Made by a program: the position numbers and the translations under genes. From assembly GCA_012934845.2 (NCBI GenBank), contig WNNJ02002652.1, positions 310,001 through 374,000 on the forward strand: a DNA stretch of 64,000 bases, given 5' to 3'. Shown here piece after piece: positions 46,566 to 56,959 of the stretch. How positions within the stretch are numbered: the stretch's first letter is position 1; every line of letters starts with the position of its first letter. The DNA is from Pomphorhynchus laevis (lineage: Eukaryota > Acanthocephala > Palaeacanthocephala > Echinorhynchida > Pomphorhynchidae). The notes under the pieces were generated by a model that ran no database searches, had not been told where the DNA came from, and saw nothing but the letters and a program-made list of their open reading frames with translations.

Positions 46566-47262
46566 TTTGAGTAGCGATTTGTTCTTTTATATCCTATTCT
46601 TGTATCTTGTTGTTGTCGATATATAAGTGTCTGTCTAATACGACGACAACTTGTATGCAAGTTGTCTTCGTATAAAGACGACGACAACCAATGCAACTAG
46701 AGGGAATAGCCAAGTGGAACGCTTAAAGGAACACTATGGAAAACTATTACACTTCGATTACACAGCCTGTGTCTTCAAACATACTGTTGGCGATCATTCA
46801 TTACAGAAAGCCTAATGATATCCATTCGTTCCTTTGTGTAAGCACAAATGAAACTCCCCATAGTCGTTTGTTCAGTTTATCTCGCAAATCATTTGACAGT
46901 TTTCAATTACCCAATTGGTTGACTCTAAAGACGCTTTAACAAGTTGAACGAATTCGAGTCGCCTGTCGAAGAAGCGTCATTACTGTTCGTCAATCCACAT
47001 TATGCTAGAGTCCGATTAAATGATGGACGAGAAACTTATATTTCTACACGTCATCTAGCTCGAACGGCACCTGATATAACTAATACTGAACACATGAATG
47101 AGGATACACATTCGCCTCGAACGATCGACACTATGACCGACGAAGACTCTGTATCAAACAATGACAAGTAGCGATTGTCATTGTCATTGTTGAGTAGCGA
47201 TTTGTTCTGTTATATCCTAGTCTTGTTGTTGTCGATATATACGACGACAACTTGTATGGTTA
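46566..47262 (+). mobile_element. Gypsy remnant with flanking direct repeats
   Basis: The direct repeats 46,566-46,665 and 47,192-47,262 share 'gagtagcgatttgttct', 'tgttgttgtcgatatata' and 'tacgacgacaacttgtatg', and probably represent decayed LTR parts. Between them is only the 3' end of pol. An inverted repeat in the left copy ('acgacgacaacttg' against 'caagttgtcttcgt') forms a hairpin at about 46,641-46,672. Confidence 0.55.
46690..47171 (+). pseudogene. Gypsy integrase C-terminal fragment
   Basis: 'LERLKGTLWKT'-like start (46,715), then 'PHSRLFSLSRKSFDSFQLPNWLT' (46,855) and, in the next frame, 'FESPVEEASLLFVNPHYARVRLNDGRE' split across 46,955-47,035 with 'TYISTRHLARTAPDITNTEH'. It is a close relative of 34.4-34.9 kb and less damaged: the last 75 codons are open. 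The catalytic integrase core is missing. Confidence 0.85.
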
Positions 47263-47404
47263 ACATACAACTATGAGCATGATACAATGAATAAGCAAAA
47301 ACTTGTTTAATAGAATGTAAAAGTTGATATACCAAAGACTAAGAACTTATTTGTTGCACTTAATTTAAGATCAAATACATTTATGTAATCGAATTTTTTT
47401 GCCA

Positions 47405-47650
47405 TTATGTATTTCTTCTGATTGTGGCAAAATATTATCGTCATAGGTATTGTTCCTATTCTTGATACAGCAGGGCGCTACTAATTAGTCTGGTTTGGTC
47501 TCACTAGCTGCTTACCCAGACCTTCATTTCACGTTTCTACTCATATTATCTGCTTACTCCGTACAATGGTGATGAGCGGATTTGAACTCAGAACGTCTGT
47601 ATTGCGATTTATCGCTACATTCATTAGGCTGGCTACTCCAGTGGTGTAGA
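47405..47650 (-). repeat. tRNA-derived SINE, copy 1
   Basis: On the minus strand: head 'tctacaccactggagtagcc', a B-box-like 'gagttcaaatccg', 'tcatcaccat', then a body ending 'aataggaacaatacc'. The same body order is present at 54,984-55,215. Confidence 0.7.
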
Positions 47651-47769
47651 TAAACATTTTTATGTATTTATTTGGTAGGGGATTTATTTGGTAGTGCTAT
47701 TATCAATTAATATTATTCATGGCCGGATTATTGATATAACTTTAGACATTAAAATTTTGGACATTTTGG

Positions 47770-48311
47770 ATCAGGTTATAGAATATTTCAAAACTAGTAC
47801 ATGAAAATTACTCCCTGATTAGAAGAAACAAAAGATGTTGAAAATTACAGTCAGTTAATCGCATTAATAAAATATTTTCGCGATGGTGCTATAATAGAAC
47901 AATTCCTGTACTATGAAAATTTTAAGAGAACCACAATAGGAAAGGATATATTCCAATGCTAAAATAATTCATTCGCAACAATTGAGCTTAATATCTAAAT
48001 TATTGGTTCCGCCTTTTTGATTGTGCTCCTGCAATGTTGAAAAAAATTGAGAATTTTTTGCTCTTCTAAAACACAATACATTCGCACTACAAAGCATTCA
48101 CTGTTTTCTACATTGACATGCTTTAGCATCAAAAACATTGCCTCTACAGTTGAAAAGTGTCCATTATGTTTATGTGAAGACTATTGACTGGATTTGGGGT
48201 CATGATCTGAAATACGTCGCTTCATGTCGCTTTGTCAAGATTAAGGAACCAAGCTTTTAGTTTTGCTTTTCCACACAGAAGTCCGTTGGCTGTCACGTCG
48301 GAGAGCATTAT
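47770..48311 (+). pseudogene. hAT transposase, middle part
   Basis: Frame pieces give 'QLIALIKYFRDGAIIEQFLYYENFKRTTIGKDIF' spread over 47,850-47,950, a 'CAPAML' remnant of the CTDGAPAM box (48,008), a 'DMLASKTLPLQL' stretch (48,117) and 'LFHTEVRWLSRRRALS' (48,262-48,310). These are successive landmarks of ZBED5/SCAND3-like hAT transposases. The BED finger and N-terminal part were not seen. Stops and shifts are numerous. It breaks off exactly where the RTE-like sequence begins, and resumes after it at 49,386. Confidence 0.75.
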
Positions 48312-49385
48312 CCTCAGAACGTGCCCTAGCCACCTCAGCTCACTTTCTTCGATGTAGGGAAGCAGCGAGTTAACTCTGAGTTAATCCGAATGACTGAATT
48401 CTTAACCTTATCTCTAAGTCTATGACCGGCCACAACGCGAATGTACCTTATTTCGGTCGCCTGTATCCGAGATGTTATCCTTTCAGTCATAACCCAAAGT
48501 TTATGACTATAGGTAAAAATAGAAACAAAGATTGCGTGATGAAACGGATGCTTCGTCCGAAGACTCTACTCCAGCTTCACTATAACAGACATGTATATAG
48601 AAGGCATTGCTGAGTTAGCTGCACAAATCCGCTTATCAATCCCCTTGATGTTCCTACCGTCCCTCAAGAACAATACCCGAAGATACTTGAAATCCTCCAC
48701 ATCAGGAAAAACATTTTCTCCTATCAGGATTGACATTGGCATCTGAATGCCAGACAAACACATAGAGACAGTATTGTGGGTACTAATCAACATCCATGCT
48801 GCTTTGAATTCCATCGTGAATCGATCTAATGGGCATTGTAAGTCATCAGGACAAGAAGACAGCACAACATCATCTGCGAAAAGCAGAGATGATATACTGA
48901 TGGAATCGAATTAATGACCGACACCCATTAAAGCATTCCGTCTCGAAATTTTGGCAAATTGTTCCTCTTGCAACTGTCCCTCAACTATAGTATGTATCCT
49001 TGACTCAAGAATCGTAGCAAATAGCTTACCAGTTTGGATAATAATAGTGATGTCCCGATAACTGGAACACACTCTCCGGTAACTTTTCTTAAAGATCAGT
49101 ACCACCACCCACTTCGCCACTTACTAGCAACCTTGCCCGACTTCAATGCGACATTGAAGATCCGTGTTAGCCACTGTATGTCAACAAAGTTAAGAGCCTT
49201 AAAAGCTTAAGGTCGAATCTCGTCTACTCTAGAAGACTTGTCCTAACGAAGTTGTTTAACAACAGCAATGGCCACTTCCGAAGAGATAAGCTCCTCCGTT
49301 GGTTCTAAAGGCTCTACTTCTACAAGAGATGGCATATCCATCCGATTAAGGATTAGATTATCTTTGAAGATCATTTCTTAAAAGA
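48312..49385 (-). pseudogene. RTE-like LINE fragment inside hAT transposase
   Basis: Minus reading from 49,385: 'MPSLVEVEPLEPTEELISSEVA' in pieces, 'FVDIQWLTRIFNVALKSGKVASKW' (49,185), 'VVVLIFKKSYRRVCSSYRDITII' (49,105), 'ESRIHTIVEGQLQEEQ' (49,000), then a deletion of the catalytic RT middle to 'CPDDLQCPLDRF' (48,850), 'SILIGENVFPDVEDFKYLRVLF' (48,735), and 'RLRDKVKNSVI' (48,415). It ends near 48,312 at 'cacgttctgaggat', before the 3' UTR. Because a LINE normally keeps its 3' end, loss of the 3' UTR points to a later deletion or a recombination joint. Confidence 0.85.
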
Positions 49386-49865
49386 TCTGGATAAGTACCT
49401 GATTCAAAGTGAGTCTGAAAACATTGTAAATTACTTGGAAATTTTATCAAATTCATTTGATGGATATTTTATAGGAGGAGTTCTGGAAACCTCCGAAAAA
49501 TGGATAATAAATCCATACTCATTTGATATAAATTATATATCGGGTGACGAAAAGTTGAAACAAGACCTTATTGATTGGCGGTAAATCGTGCTCTTGAAAT
49601 GCAGTTTAAAATCAAAAATCTTGAAGAATATTTGTGCTCCGCAAAAGACATGGTTACACAACTTAGTGAAAGAGCTATAAGCATGATCATGTCATTCGCC
49701 AAGATTTATCCAAATCTAAGTTTGCGAACTTTAACAAATTTAGACAAAATCTAGAAATTGCTTAAATGCACATCCAAATATATATTGGCTGTTAGCAACA
49801 AATTGTTACGTTTCGAAAAATTTGTTAGCAATAAGCAGGAACAAAAGACATTAAATTTGGAGTAA
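49386..49865 (+). pseudogene. hAT transposase, C-terminal dimerisation domain
   Basis: It reads 'NYLEILSNSFDGYFIGGVLE' (49,430), 'WIINPYSFDINY' (49,501), 'EKLKQDLIDW' (49,550), then after one frame change 'ALEMQFKIKNLEEYLCSAKDM' (49,590), 'LSERAISMIMSFAKIYPN' (49,664), 'LRTLTNLDKI' and 'FVSNKQEQKTLNLE' before a stop (49,863). The order Leu-rich helix, 'EEYLCSA', 'SERAI..MSFA' is that of the hAT C-terminal region; the usual 'YLCExGFS' is eroded to 'YPNLSLR'. It continues the transposase interrupted at 48,311. Confidence 0.8.
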
Positions 49866-49874
49866 ATTTTATTT

Positions 49875-50880
49875 TTTTTTATTTTTGTCACTAAATTATG
49901 ATTAAACTCAATAACTGTCTTGGTAATAGACCAATACTCTGTGCCGTACATGGTCACAGGGCGTGTGATTGAGCGATAGATCTTTGACTTTAGATTGTTT
50001 TTAATTCGACGGTCACAAACAACATCTATCGCCCTAGCCATTTTGTCTACGCTGAGTTTATTCGTACCGTGATTTCATGAGTTAAGTCGCCACTTTCCGA
50101 AAGTATGGTTCCGATGTATTTGTACTTGTCCGTACTTATCAAATCAATGCCGTTGATGTTGATGTGCCACTTTCCTGTAGGTCTGTTATTAGATATTCGG
50201 TTTTGCCTAGGTTAAGTCGTAGTCCAAATTGAGTAAGTCGATTATTCTAGACTTGAGTTGATTCCTTTGGGTCTTTTTCTTGTCCGTCGCCAGCCAGCTT
50301 CTGCGAATAGAATTGTATGAGAAATCGGTGTATAGATATCACGCGTTTTACGTCGATAACTGATCTGAATAAGGTCGGTGGAGAGCATTTCTCTGATATA
50401 CGACCACTACTATTTGAAATGGCTGTGACATCCCAGCTGCACTTAAACCCGGCTTTCGGCGTTCTGGTAGAGTAGCATCACCCATAGATTAGATGATCTG
50501 AAACTTGATGCTATCGCAGTGCATTCCATATTAATTCATGAAGGGCACGGTCGAAAGCTTTCTCCAAGTCCAAGTATGCAACATGGAGTAGCTGATTTTT
50601 ATCCAGGTATTTTTCAAATGTCAGTCGTGCTGGGTGTATACCGTCAGCAGTGCCACAATTCTTGACGAATCCTGTTTGGTTTATGGTGATATCAACAATG
50701 TCACGATACGCTTGTCTATGATACGCTGAAACATTTTCATAGTTTACGAGATCAATCGAATTGCACGGTAACTTGAGAAGTTAGCTGGATTCCTCTTTTT
50801 CCATATCGGTATAGTGGTACCGCTCATTCAACCGCTCGGGATTCTATGCTTATCAATGATCTTGTTGAAGAAGCTGTTTA
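49875..50880 (-). pseudogene. LINE RT fragment, RTE/jockey-like (second type)
   Basis: Minus reading from 50,850: 'PIWKKRNPANFSSYRAIRLISRTMKMFQRIIDKRI' (50,815-50,715), a broken motif-A region ('MQHAYLDLEKAFDRA' in shifted frames, about 50,580-50,530), 'GVHQRNAL' (50,395), and 'AIDVVCDRRIKNNLKSKIYRSITRPVTMYGTEYWSITKT' (50,030-49,925), the post-RT 'CDRRIPxxLKxKIYRTVxRPVxLYGSECW' block of this LINE family. RT catalytic boxes are eroded. It is a different family from the RTE-like copies. It lies between the transposase stop and the hAT right end. Confidence 0.8.
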
Positions 50881-51022
50881 TTTTTGTCATTAAAAAAGGA
50901 ATATTTAAAACTCTATAAGTGCCTTGAACCTTAGCTTAAATAATTCATTGAACGTATTTTGAGGGGTGCTGGAACTTATGAAAAAATTTGGGTATGGGGT
51001 ATAAGAGGCGTGGGAACCACTG

Positions 51023-53090
51023 CTTTAGACTATGATCCACATGTATTTAGAAAAAGCATATTGGATCACATTTTTGAAATGTAATATTTGAATCCACATT
51101 TAATCGTTTCAGTATATAACCGTTGGATGATCCCTTTAATCTTAATACAAATACTTCAGCAATATCTTCAAGTCGTGTAATCGCCGGAGGGTAATATGCA
51201 AAACCGATCAAATTTGGATAATTTCAATTTTTTTTGTATTGCATTTAATTATCTGCAAATTGGCTAATAAAAATTTAGTAATATTCTTAATTGAGTATGA
51301 AGTATGAAGTCAGGCGCCTTTATTCTCAATAAGCAAGACTCTTGCGATTAAATGGTCTTATAGTGCATTCATCAAATGTGAAATTTATATATATTGCTCA
51401 GGTTACAAATTATTCTGTTATTCTTACCAGAGTCAACTCGCTAAGGGAGTAACACTTGTATTAGTTTAACATTAGTTATAGTTTTCTTTTGTCGTAATAA
51501 TAAATTTCTTTCTAAAAAATGTTATTAATATAAATAATGTTATTAGATTCGAATTAAAGAGAAATAACGGAGCTTATGATTGGATTTTTAAATTCTTCAC
51601 ATTTGGATTCATCCTTGTATGTTTTTCGAAAATAAAATTTCTCTAAAAAAATAATGTTATTAATCTCAAATCATGACATTACACCATATTTTGAATATGC
51701 GAACCATATTTTTATTTAGTCGGTTTTGCATATTACCATTCGGCGTTTTCAGACATAATAAAGTTTGAGAGATAATATACACAATTAATACGTGGACTTT
51801 TCAGATACTTGGGCTTCGCAGAGACCGACTCGAAGCTCGCTTAATTCGCCTTAGAAATCGCCAATATTAAAAAGCATTAAGCGAAAGAAATTAAAATACT
51901 ACATTTGTTTAATGAAGTATTTTTACTATTGTTCCTTCTAAAAGCGATAACGACATTCTTTTATTCGAGTTACATAAATTGCGGCTAGTTGATCTTAAAA
52001 CTACTTATATGTTTAATTCAAATATTTCCTTTAATATTTAAAATTAATAATTATATTTTTTAAATAAATAATTATATACATTTAGATAGAGTGGGCTCTT
52101 ACGATCAGTGCTTTAAAGTTGATCGTAGTATTCAATAAAATTTTTATTCAGAAGCACTAACTAAAATAAAAATACTTACAATAAACGAAAATTGTTTGAT
52201 AGCACAAAATGTGGTTCAACGCGTTCTATCAAATTGTAATCTAAGCGTCTTAATATCAAAATCGCAAAAATATAAATGCATTTGACAAAATCTCTTACAG
52301 ATACTTAACGCCGCTCAACATCTTATTAAGATCGTTTAATTGACGGAGATAGTTGTTATTCAAGTTTCTGTTAACACAATAAACTTTAATATATTGAACA
52401 AAATTAAATGTCATTTAAATATTATCTAGATAGGTCTTAAATTTATAAATATTTTTCTTTGTCAACTTATCTTTTATAACAAAATACATTTTAGTGTGCA
52501 ATTGAACACAATACAGACAAACATAGACAAACATACAGATAGAGAAAGGAAGTTAGCGCTTAATTTTTGGATTCCAGACATTGGAAGACTAAGTAGTGAA
52601 TGCATTAATCGTGAGAAAATGCTGAAGCTGACAGGTCAACAAATATTTTTATTTATTTAATTGTATTCGTTTTATGAATCGTAAAATATGTTTTTAACTC
52701 TCATTTTCATTTATATAATCGTATTCCATAACAGAACCACCAGACCCCCATTTCAGCGAAAAGAATTCAAGTAGATTGTGACAAAAGAAGTGCTTATATA
52801 TGAGATATATATGTATCCTTTATATGATATATGTCATATATATGCTTATATATGATATATTCATATTGTATTTTTGATAGCATCTATGTACATTATCTCT
52901 ATTGTCTTATTTGTTATTAAAATTTAATTTAAAAAAGGGAGAAGTTTGCATCCCAAGGTGTTTACACTTTAAAATGTAAACTGCTTCACGTGATCACGTT
53001 AAAAAACAACATTAAATGTCATAAATAATAATTGTATTGTAAGTAATACGACAAACAAATGTTTTTCATTAAATATTAATAATAATTGTA
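51023..53090. other. Intergenic stretch, no gene seen
   Basis: AT-rich. 'tatatgatatatgtcatata'-type palindromes occur at 52,795-52,860. 52,560-52,690 is one member of a direct-repeat pair with 53,690-53,805. Confidence 0.5.
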
Positions 53091-53805
53091 ACTGCAATAC
53101 CGCAGGTGTAGTGTATCTAATACAATGCCCATGTGGACTGCAATTTGATATGAAAAACATATCAAATGTTAAAAACTAGGTTTATTAAACTATATTCGAT
53201 AATCATATGATATTGACAGCACATAATATAAAAAACTGTAAGTTATTTATTTTAGAACATATTATCGAAGAAAACATATCAATATTAAATCAAAAACTAT
53301 TAGAAAAAGAATATTATTGGATAATGGTACAAGGAATTGGCAGAAGTAGTATAATACATAATAAACAACTATATTATAATAATCCGGTTGAAGACAAGCC
53401 AAGAAGTCATGGATATAGAAGGAATAATGAAAAAAAAATTAGTTTATAAGATAAACTAAAAGATCTTTATGTAAATACAGGAAGTTTTTCTAAAGAAATC
53501 AGTTTGACTAAATCAATAAAGAACTATAAAAATAAGTCTAGTAAAAAAGTCTAATAAAGATTTTTTACATTTTGAATTCTATCTCGTTTTACGTATAAAT
53601 GCTCTTTAAATCTGTTCTTTTGCCTGAGTTCTGTGGTGTTGGGGAGGAAGATATCATGACTCTTAATTCAAAATAAGTTAGTTTGTTCCAGTTTTTGGAA
53701 ACCTGTGTAGTGAATCCATCATTCATGAGAAAATGTTGAAGCTGTCGGGTAAAAAATATTTTGATTTATTTAATCGTATCCGTTTTATGGATAGTGTAAG
53801 CGTGA
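52560..53805. repeat. Direct repeats (~120 bp) bracketing a PLE nuclease fragment
   Basis: 52,560-52,690 and 53,690-53,805 share 'gtagtgaat.cat.a', 'gagaaaatg.tgaagctg' and 'atttatttaat.gtat.cg' in the same order and orientation. The PLE fragment 53,095-53,565 lies between. Confidence 0.65.
53095..53565 (+). pseudogene. PLE GIY-YIG endonuclease with downstream linker
   Basis: 'AGVVYLIQCPCGLQFDM' (53,104) is the start of a GIY-YIG domain of the 'VVYLIxCPCGLQYVG' type; the YIG residues are replaced by 'FDM'. Then 'MILTAHNIKNCKLFILEHIIEE', 'LLEKEYYWIMVQGIGRSSIIHN' (53,305-53,360) with the usual 'LNxxxPxGLN' deleted, and a linker 'RRNNEKKISL', 'DKLKDLYVNTGSFSKEISLTKSIKNY' (53,450-53,530) that continues past where a canonical C-terminal nuclease would end. 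Same family as 44.77 kb. Inactive. Confidence 0.8.
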
Positions 53806-53945
53806 TCTTCTATTTCACTTTTATATCTAAGGATTAGAACCTTTTGCATATTTTGCGTAAATGTTATACATTTTGCATGCGCATATTTTGTTCATAGAAC
53901 ATTTTGTCCAATATTTACCTGTATATTAAAATAATTATATATTAC

Positions 53946-54195
53946 TCACATTTCTTCACAATGCAAAGCGTTGTTATTTTGTAGACGTTTAATTTGGATA
54001 TCTCGTAAATACTCTTGATTATGTACTTGACCAATGTCTTCTGTAATTAAGGCGAAAGTAGCATGCTTCATAATATCATCAATCCCAGTTAACCCTTTAT
54101 TGCTAAGATCACACACTCTTTGTGAAATGGCTACAGCTTGCAGAACTAAGCACACGTTAATCCAACACCACCAGTATATTCCAAGCATCTGAAAG
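53946..54195 (-). CDS. Exon-like ORF of an unknown gene, one membrane-like segment
   Basis: On the minus strand, 'ttattaactttcag' is a good acceptor just before the ATG at about 54,189, and the frame stays open to 'GAAAT|GTGAGTAAT', a consensus donor at about 53,948. The ~80 codons begin with a hydrophobic, Trp-rich stretch 'MLGIYWWCWINVCLVLQAVA' that could span a membrane, then a soluble part with 'LSNKGLTGIDDIMKHATF', 'LITEDIGQVHNQEYL' and 'IKRLQNNNALHCEE'. I do not recognise the family. A receptor- or transporter-like multi-exon gene is possible, but no neighbouring exons were found. Codon use is even and no frame damage is seen, unlike the transposon relics around it. Confidence 0.35.
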
Positions 54196-54224
54196 TTAAT
54201 AAGTTCTAAAGTAAGATGTACCAT

Positions 54225-54775
54225 ACAAATTTATTTTGACTTAAAAGAAATGTGCATAAATATAGATCAAAAATTACAAATTAATGTATTTACTATCATA
54301 ATAAATATTTTTTAAATACATGTTTCGTATTATTTTAAATACTAAAACCGATAATTAAAAATTTTCTCATTCTAATTCTACCCGCCTTATACATTAACAT
54401 TGAATTTAATTATTTTTTAATTAACTGTTTAATTTGCTCTATATAATGTAATAATTTTTACATGTGCTTCAAACATACTTTTTTAGATTACTTTATATTA
54501 CTTTAAATGATTCAAAATATTTATTAACTTGAATTTACAACTTATTAGAACATTTACTTATTGAACAGGTATTCCTTATTAAGGAATACCTGTTCAATAG
54601 TGGAATTTAAATTTTGATATTTCTCTACCTCTTGATCTAAATCTTTTTAAGGTTGGTATAAATATTTGAAAGTCAGGAAGCTACAACAAATTCAAATTCA
54701 CTAGTTTTTTCCGAACATGAGTTAGGATTGAGTATATTTCTGATGTAAAGCACTTATAATTCTAGTTTGAATTCT
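54225..54775. other. AT-rich stretch with a perfect 41-nt palindrome
   Basis: 54,559-54,599 is an inverted repeat with 20-bp arms ('tattgaacaggtattcctta') and a single central base. No gene was seen. Confidence 0.7.
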
Positions 54776-54777
54776 AG

Positions 54778-54942
54778 TGGGTTTCATCAGCTGCTGACCA
54801 AAACCAACATTTCACTTTTTGACCCTTATTATCTTTATATCACATACACTGGTGCTGATCGGATTTGAACTCAGAACGTCTGTTTATGTCCTTCCACAAC
54901 CAGATAGCCATTGACACACCTAAGGTAGATTTACAACAGATC
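54778..54942 (-). repeat. tRNA-derived SINE, copy 2
   Basis: On the minus strand: 'gtgtcaatggctatctgg' (A-box-like), 'gttctgagttcaaatccg' (B-box-like), 'atcagcaccag', then the SINE body to 'cagcagctgatgaaaccc'. The tail is truncated. Confidence 0.65.
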
Positions 54943-54983
54943 GTTAGAATACGATACCCTATCAAAATAATAAACAGAAATGT

Positions 54984-55215
54984 ATATCTACACCACTGGA
55001 GCAGCCAGTATAGTTGATTTAAAGTTGAATCGCGATATTGCCGTTTTGAGTTCGAATTCGATCAGCACCAGTTTAAAGAATAAACGGATAATAATGGTAG
55101 ACACGTGAAATAATAGTCTGTTTCAGCAGCTAATGAAACCAACACAGGCTGAAGAATAGGAACAATACCTGTGATTATGATTTCGTGACACAACAAGAAT
55201 AATCGTCAGTAGATT
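54984..55215 (+). repeat. tRNA-derived SINE, copy 3
   Basis: Head 'tctacaccactggagcagcc', B-box-like 'gagttcgaattcg', 'atcagcaccag', body, then 'gaataggaacaatacctg' tail. It lies about 40 bases from copy 2 in the opposite orientation, heads facing. Confidence 0.7.
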
Positions 55216-55620
55216 TTTAGCAATGTGAAAAAGTGCTTTGTATGCAATTATAATTCATTTCAATTCAAATAATTAATTAGAATTTGCTTCAAAAACTATA
55301 AAATATATGCATGAGCATCAATAATATAATTCGTACTCCTATTACAAGTAAATGTACTTTACTGCAAAAATAGACAAAAAAGCTTATAATTAATCAAAAA
55401 ATTAATCTAAACGATCAAATCTTTTATAAACATCTAAACGATCAAATATAAAGTTGAAAATTAATTTTAATATGAAGTTGAGAATTTGATTGATTCAATA
55501 TGCTTTCAATCAACATGAAATTTCTAAAATCGTTTATGAGAGAATCCGGATCGACATGTTTCCGGAATAAGCTTGCAATCTATTTAACAAAAACGGATTT
55601 ATATTTTTTTATTCCTTACT
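55216..55620. other. AT-rich stretch, no gene seen
   Basis: No coding or repeat structure was recognised apart from a repeated 'catctaaacgatcaaat' at 55,405-55,450. Confidence 0.5.
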
Positions 55621-55673
55621 GAAATTGTAGTTTTGCCAATATTATTTTCAGCGATACCCGTTGAATTAAAGAA

Positions 55674-56101
55674 ATGAAATTTATAATATTATCAATACTT
55701 ACGGTCGATAATAATTGTCAGGATGGTAAAATAACTAAAGATGACGAGAAACTTAGCTTATTAACACTTTTAGGGTATAATAATATATCACATTTGGCTT
55801 ATTCTATTCATCCACATTGTCAGCAAACAACTGTTCACATCCTGCTACAGCTTACAGGTCAGACTTAACACATACCCGAAGGTTTCACCTATGATATTTC
55901 CTTGTACCTTTCCTCCCCTGTGGGCTTAACTCCCGGATTTCTCTTGAAAGCAAAAAGGCGTAAAGCATCTCACACCTCAAAATCAATTTTACCCATCGCT
56001 TTCCGAAACGGAAGATGCGAGGTTGTCTCCATAAAGTTTCGTGAATGCGTTTTAAATGTCGTACACATACATTTGAACTCAACACGCGTGACCCCCTATT
56101 G
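55674..56101 (+). pseudogene. Unidentified ORF block shared with the 1.7-2.6 kb region
   Basis: From ATG 55,674 one frame runs 'MKFIILSILTVDNNCQDGK' and 'ITKDDEKLSLLTLLGYNN', meets a stop at 55,866, and continues in the same frame through 'IPEGFTYDISLYLSSPVGL', 'LLKAKRRKASHTSKSILPI' and 'CEVVSIKFRECVLNVVHIHL' to 56,101. A possible acceptor 'ttattttcag' lies at 55,655. Two parts recur at 1,765-1,853 and 2,425-2,600. I do not recognise the protein; it may be a captured exon series or an unrecognised element ORF. The adjacent frame at 56,114-56,270 is also open and ends at a possible donor 'gtatgtatg'. Confidence 0.35.
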
Positions 56102-56329
56102 ATCTAGCACCCAATGAAACTTAAGGGCAAAGCAATTACGCGATTTGCAACTATCACGGTAAAGGCAACGCCATGTGGACAACACAATTTAGCGGTAAAC
56201 TTTGAAGAAATGCTTCCTGGTCAAAGTTTATGCATTCACGATGCATTGCACTTAATATCTCAAGTATGTATGTCCATTGAAATCATCATCCCATTGATAA
56301 TTCGGACTCTCAATTGTGTTTGATTGTTC

Positions 56330-56955
56330 CAAGGTTTTAATCGCAGCGGAGGTATTGACAAATTTAATCTATTTTTCTTTTGCTAGAAGCGTTTTTTAAT
56401 CAACTCGTTTGACTACGTTAGTACTTGATATGCACTTTCGTTTAAGTACAGAGTTTCATCCAATAAATCTTGTAGTTAACCACTATGCCATAGTGTAAGG
56501 AATCTTTTTAGCGTTTTCATGATTAGTTGCACCTTCTGTGATATAACTCGTTGAAGTAAACACTGGCACATTACAGTAACTTTTTAATGACAAATACTCG
56601 CTAATTATTCATAATTGTTTGTATTTTTCACTGCTCAGATCGATTAACTGATCGCTCTCGTGGTAAAAATGAAAGCGAGAAAAAATTTGGATGTCAACTG
56701 ATAACCTACGAATACGCACCAAAGAATGCATGTCTGTAAGTCGGGCGACCTGTAACTATATATTCGGCTGTATTAGAGAAATCACTTCCTGAATATGTCC
56801 TATAGGTGGCAGTCGATTAAGTATTAAACTGACACCTATTGCCAATAAGCCAATTTGTGGAGCGGCTCAGTCAAAGCATGTTCAACAGTAGTTAATTGAC
56901 GGCAAATAATTGACTGACTTGCATCAGCCGTAGGGATAGTCCTTTCATAGACTAT
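56330..56955. other. Intergenic stretch, no gene seen
   Basis: No recognised coding or repeat structure. Confidence 0.45.
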
Positions 56956-56959
56956 CTCA

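Larger units (their letters stand above)
46431..51022 (+). mobile_element. hAT DNA transposon with nested insertions
   Basis: The left end 'cagtgattctcaacc' and the right end, read inward on the minus strand, 'cagtggttcccacgc', are typical hAT termini. The right 8-bp flank 'ctttagac' fits the hAT target preference; the left flank 'cacaagac' agrees at 5 of 8 positions. A broken plus-strand hAT transposase lies inside in two parts. Nested within are a Gypsy remnant (46,566-47,262), a SINE (47,405-47,650), an RTE-like piece (48,312-49,385) and another LINE 3' piece (49,875-50,880). Confidence 0.75.
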
